NCBI GenBank assembly: GCA_948474755.1
Contig: CAOLHI010001151.1
Coordinates: 62,001 to 126,000, forward strand
DNA from: Ctenosaura bakeri
Lineage: Eukaryota; Chordata; Lepidosauria; Squamata; Iguanidae
Reading direction: 5' to 3'
Length of the DNA: 64,000 nucleotides
This document shows positions 60,579 to 64,000 of the stretch, piece after piece (within the stretch, counting starts at the first letter, position 1; each line of letters opens with the position of its first letter). The notes below the pieces were generated by a model. It was not told the origin of the DNA and made no database searches. It saw only the letters and a list, made by a program, of their open reading frames with translations. The translations under genes were made by a program, and so were the position numbers.

Positions 60579-60694
60579 GTAAGGGGTAGGACACATTGGA
60601 GGGAGGGAAGGGGGGGGCTTATTCTCAGAGAAGACACCCAAGTGAATTAATAAGGGAGAGATGGAGGAGGGGCTTGTCTGAGCAGAAGTGGTAA

Positions 60695-60820
60695 GGTGAT
60701 GATGATGATGATCTTTATTTTTATCCCACTTTTCTCCCTGAGGGGACTCAAAGCAGCTTACAGCCATTAAAAGAAACATAATTAAAAACTGTCACATACA
60801 ACAGTTAAAACTAGCCTACT
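60695..60820 (-). mobile_element. L2-type LINE 3' tail fragment
   Basis: GATGATGATGATGATC microsatellite, then TTTATTTTTATCCCACTTTT, CTCCCTGAGGGGACTCAAAG and CAGCTTACAGCC on the plus strand. This is the reverse of a squamate LINE tail (consensus 'ggcttacaa...cccatggggagaaaggcgggtataaataa'). Confidence 0.5.
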
Positions 60821-61633
60821 ACTGATGCATATGCTTTCCAGATTCAAGGCAATACTGATGCCTTTAATTTCTAGATTATTTGTATGGCATGACATCCAAC
60901 TACCAATCTGTCTTGTCTGTCTGCTCTGCTTTTTATACTGCCCTTTTTCTGTGTAAATGTGAAGTAGCACTTTGTTGCAACTGAAACTACTTGAACCGTT
61001 CACAGCAAGGGAGCATGCCCTATGGGAATTAGCTGTCTTCCTCCACTTGTGTGTCCTTTTTTATTTTTATATTTCTATTAACTTCCACTTCTGCATCTTT
61101 GAACTGTCCTTCAGTGACTGGATTTACCTAGATCTAGTCTATCTGTGTTGTATTTGGGAGATGGAAACAGCATGTGGGCCTTGGACCTTCTCACAACTGC
61201 CTGCTTGAACATTCACACTGACTGGCAAAAGTGAAGCAATATGCAGTCTTGGTTTTAAAAAAAAAACAGATGGATTTCCTCCCAGTGTAAGAGGTTACTC
61301 TGATTTCAAGATGAAACTGATTTTAAGATTACTTGTTCAAATGTAATAAACTTGGATGATAACTAAAAAAAAAAAAGTAGGGATGGGACGGATCCAGAAT
61401 TTTCTGAATCCAGATCCAAATCCCTGGAAGGTTCTGGGAATTCATGAATCTCGAATCTTTCGAATCTTTTTTAAAAAAAAGGTTTTAAAAGCAAGGGAAA
61501 GAAAGATAATCTTGGGCAAGACACACTCTCTCAGCCTTAGCAAAAGCCTGGGCAAAGGCAAACCTCCCTCCAAAGATATCTGGCCAGGACAATTGTCATA
61601 GTTTTGTCTCAGGATCTCCCCAGATTGAAAATT

Positions 61634-61638
61634 AAAAA

Positions 61639-61677
<39 letters not shown>
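61634..61677. repeat. AAT trinucleotide microsatellite
   Basis: About 14 consecutive AAT units at the 3' terminus of the minus-strand L2 element, a common place for LINE-tail microsatellites to grow. Confidence 0.85.
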
Positions 61678-61678
<1 letters not shown>

Positions 61679-62076
61679 TTTATTTCTATCTCCGCCTCTC
61701 CCAATGGATCGAGGCGGCATTACAAAAATATATAAAAACATTAAAACATTAAAACGCACCCTATCCTCCCCACCCTCCAACCCTTCTATCCCCCTAAAAC
61801 ATATTAGTTAATTAAAACAAATTAAAAACAAGATTAACACAGAAGACAATGATGAGAGGCTTGGGAGCGACAGAAGAAAAGGTCCTCTGGGTAACCGCAG
61901 CCAACCTAGTTCTGATTGGCTGCAGTAAATTCCTCCCAGAGGACCTTAGTGTGCGGGGCGGATTGTATGGGAGAAGGCGATCCCGCAGGTAGGCTGGCCC
62001 CAAGCCATGAAGGGCTTTAAAGGTAAAAACCAACACCTTGTACTGTGCCCGGAAACGAATAGGCAGCCAGTGTATG
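61668..62076 (-). mobile_element. L2 LINE 3' end, internally deleted
   Basis: Minus-strand frame reads HWLPIRFRAQYKVLVFTFKA, LHGLGPAYLRDRLLPYNPP and RTRLAAVTQRTFSSVAPK, the C-terminal segment of L2-type reverse transcriptases, then passes abruptly into 3' UTR. The tail carries GCCGCCTCGATCCATTGGGA and GAGGCGGAGATAGAAATAAA, shared with the SINE at 18797-18969. 5'-truncated; a deletion removes the coding end after VAPK. Confidence 0.75.
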
Positions 62077-62189
62077 ACATGAAGGCCCATTCTACATAAG
62101 CGGGAAAATGTGGATTAATCTCATATTTTCCTGCCTGTGTAAACAGGACCACTGCAGTACAGAGATAATCAAGGTCAAAACTTGCTTTT

Positions 62190-62333
62190 CTTTGCATAGC
62201 TCCTTATGTCATCCTGGGGTTTGTAGTTTGATGATGCACCAGCACACTTTGGCAGAGAAGGCTGTGATACCTTGTAAAACTACAAACCCCAGAATTGTGT
62301 ATGAAAGAGCATTGCAAGGAAGCTATGCAAAGG
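62190..62333. mobile_element. Palindromic MITE with CTTTGCATAGC ends
   Basis: The left arm CTTTGCATAGCTCCTTATG and the right-arm region GCAAGGAAGCTATGCAAAG pair. Inner arms CCTGGGGTTTGTAGTTT and AACTACAAACCCCAG also pair exactly. About 144 bp with a loop of roughly 45 bp. It shares the 'ggggtttgtagttt' inner motif with other amniote MITEs but has different termini from the GGCCATTTCC family. Confidence 0.65.
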
Positions 62334-62567
62334 AATCTTTCAGCTGTCCTTGAAATCTCAAGACTGTACCTTCCAGTCAAGTCTCATGTCCCGCAACAAG
62401 GAAGGCACTTAGAAAAACAACAACAACACCAGCCCCTAGTCCAGTCAATTCTCTACCCTCAAGTCCTGCAAGGGACATTCAAGTCAGATCTCTAGCCCTG
62501 TCTCAATAATTCCCAGTCCCTACCCTCCAGTCTCAAATCAAAATAATAGAGATTAAGTATCATGCCT

Positions 62568-62875
62568 GCTCAATAAAGGATTCTGGAGGAAGCTACTGTT
62601 TGCCTTGTCTGTTGTAGGCAACACACACTCCTATAGAACAAGCTAGAGTAGAATCCCATTCTTTCCCAGCTCAGATTTTTTGGCATTGTTTACCACAGAC
62701 ATGCTGCTGCAACACAAGACCAAAATTCTGTGTTTCTCCAGCTCTCCTTTACAACCTTTCCAGTGGCAATGCTGCTTATAAACTTGCAGCTGGACAGAGG
62801 AAAAAGAGGAAGAAGGGTTGAGAAGTAGAAAAAGACTTTGTAAAAGGGAACTTCAAAACCGGTTAACTGAAGTAT
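62568..62875 (+). repeat. Unassigned dispersed repeat, copy 2
   Basis: Partner of 13710-13985 in direct orientation. Shared blocks include GGATTCTGGAGGAAGCT, TTGCCTTGTCTGTTGTAGGC, GTTTACCACAGACATGCTGC and CTGTGTTTCTCCAGC. Preceded here by CAATAAAGG. No coding. Family unknown. Confidence 0.55.
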
Positions 62876-63490
62876 TCATGACACAGAAACTAAGAGAGAA
62901 GGTGGCATCATGATAATCTTAGTCCCAGTGATATTGACCAAAGAAAGCTGGGAAAGGGGAAAGTATGGCTGGCATGGAACCCCTGAACCCCTCTTTACAA
63001 TCTTTGGAACTCCCTGGGACATTCCCACAAGCTCCTAGACAAGCTCAGTTTTGCTCCTCTCTCCCTGACCTCCCAACCCCATCCCAAAATTACCTTGCAG
63101 AGGGAGGCAGCAGCAGGGAGAGGCAGCTCTAGGGGCACAGGCAGCAGGATGGAGAAATGGCGGCCTCCAGTGTGTGCAAGGCTTTATACCAGCCCACTGG
63201 CCAATCACTGGTGCCCATGTTGGGTGGGGAAACATGCGCGGAGTGGGATCACATGCTCTGTGCTTTTCTAACAGCCCGCCCTGGCATGATTGTGCCCAGG
63301 GTGGTGGGGAAAGATGCCCAGGCAGGATCGTTCCCAGGGCAGGTGGGGAAAGGTGTGAGCAGCGGGATACTGTGCTCCACGCTTTTCTCGCAGGTTGCCC
63401 CAGCACAATCATTCCCAGGATTTGAGGATTCGCAGATTCAGTTGACCCATCCCTAGTTAAAACAATGATATTCTGGAAAACAGCAAGTAC

Positions 63491-63697
63491 CCAGTGTGGT
63501 GTAGTAGATTGAGTGCTGCATTAGGACTCTGGGAGACTAGGGTTAGAATGCCCACTCAGGTATGGAAAACCCCACTGGGCCTTGGATAAGTCACATTCTC
63601 TCTGCCTCAGAGAAAGGCAATGGATAAATCTGGCCAAGAAAACCCTTCAATGGATCACTGTAAGTTGGAGTTGGCTTGACGGCACATAACAACAACC
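63491..63697 (+). mobile_element. Sauria SINE, near full length
   Basis: CCAGTGTGGTGTAGTAGATT (A box region), then TTAGGACTCTGGGAGACTAG, GGTTAGAATGCCC (mutated B box), GGTATGGAAAACCCCACTGG, TCTGGCCAAGAAAACCC and the tail GTTGGCTTGACGGCACATAA then CAACAACC. The tail is the closest in the window to the Bov-B 3' end (TTGACGGCAC). Confidence 0.8.
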
Positions 63698-64000
63698 CAG
63701 AGGCTTCAGTAGGCCAGTGACAGAGGTATTTTTCTCTTCTCCAAGAGAAGAATTTATTTATTTGTAATATTGGGCCTTCTTTTGGTAGGTGGAACTCAAG
63801 AGTTACAGTTATTTGGGTATCACCTTTTAAATCAGTCCAGCTGAAATGTACCAAGCTGTATTTATTGTACTAATTTTGAAAATTAGTACAAATATTTATA
63901 TTTGTAAAAGAGTTGAAACCCTACACCTAAAATGTATATGGGCATTTAAGAAGATCTGCAGAGATGTAGTGTCTTCTAAGACTGCTGTTAATATGACTGA

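Larger units (their letters stand above)
60579..64000 (+). other. OSBP: OSBP intron 2 (continues past the window)
   Basis: No exon encoding the expected next OSBP segment (acidic DESGDEE stretch, then a coiled coil) is found to 64000, so the intron is at least 3.4 kb. It holds an L2 tail (60695-60820), the L2 fragment at 61668-62076, a palindromic MITE (62190-62333), an unassigned repeat (62568-62875) and a Sauria SINE (63491-63697). Confidence 0.7.

Overview
This window is vertebrate nuclear DNA, most likely from a squamate reptile (lizard or snake). Two lines of evidence support this. First, two split genes read clearly as the orthologues of mammalian PATL1 and OSBP. Second, the repeats are a squamate mix: Sauria-type tRNA SINEs whose 3' ends match the Bov-B LINE, a Bov-B/RTE 3' fragment, CR1 and L2 LINE fragments, a SPIN-like hAT element and many palindromic MITEs. 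There are no operons, CRISPR arrays or prokaryotic features. Nearly all stand-alone reading frames are chance frames in introns, intergenic DNA or repeats.

Layout. 1-19.8 kb: intergenic; no host exon recognised. It holds a solo LTR with a 5-bp target duplication (5487-6100), a pyrimidine-rich degenerate minisatellite, LINE fragments (Bov-B, L2, CR1, an L1-like 3' end), several Sauria SINEs and four copies of a palindromic MITE family. 19.9-20.7 kb: a CpG-rich promoter with a perfect NRF-1 palindrome and the 15-nt coding part of PATL1 exon 1. 20.2-42.35 kb: PATL1, plus strand, complete; 19 coding exons with GT-AG introns join without frame conflict into a predicted 765-residue protein. 42.35-43.5 kb: PATL1 3' UTR, with AATAAA and a GT-rich tract near 43.5 kb. 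43.6-50.9 kb: intergenic, with a Tigger-like element and a MITE nested inside a CR1 tail. 50.9-51.85 kb: CpG island and first exon of OSBP, plus strand. 51.6-60.37 kb: OSBP intron 1. 60.37-60.58 kb: OSBP exon 2, which completes the PH domain. From 60.58 kb to the end: OSBP intron 2; the rest of OSBP lies beyond the window.

The two genes work separately. PATL1 is the cytoplasmic P-body scaffold linking DDX6, LSM1-7 and the decapping and deadenylation enzymes. OSBP is the ER-Golgi sterol/PI4P exchanger. Their head-to-tail order matches my memory of the human chromosome 11q12 neighbourhood.

The notable signals come from mobile DNA. They are a 180-bp almost perfect palindrome about 0.5 kb 5' of PATL1 exon 1, belonging to a seven-copy MITE family with apparent 3-bp A/T target duplications; a GC-rich cargo inside a SPIN-like hAT element in PATL1 intron 16; a solo LTR carrying a 106-codon frame that starts at its fifth base; LINE/SINE pairs sharing 3' tails; and three unassigned dispersed repeat pairs. 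I found no convincing wholly new biological system.
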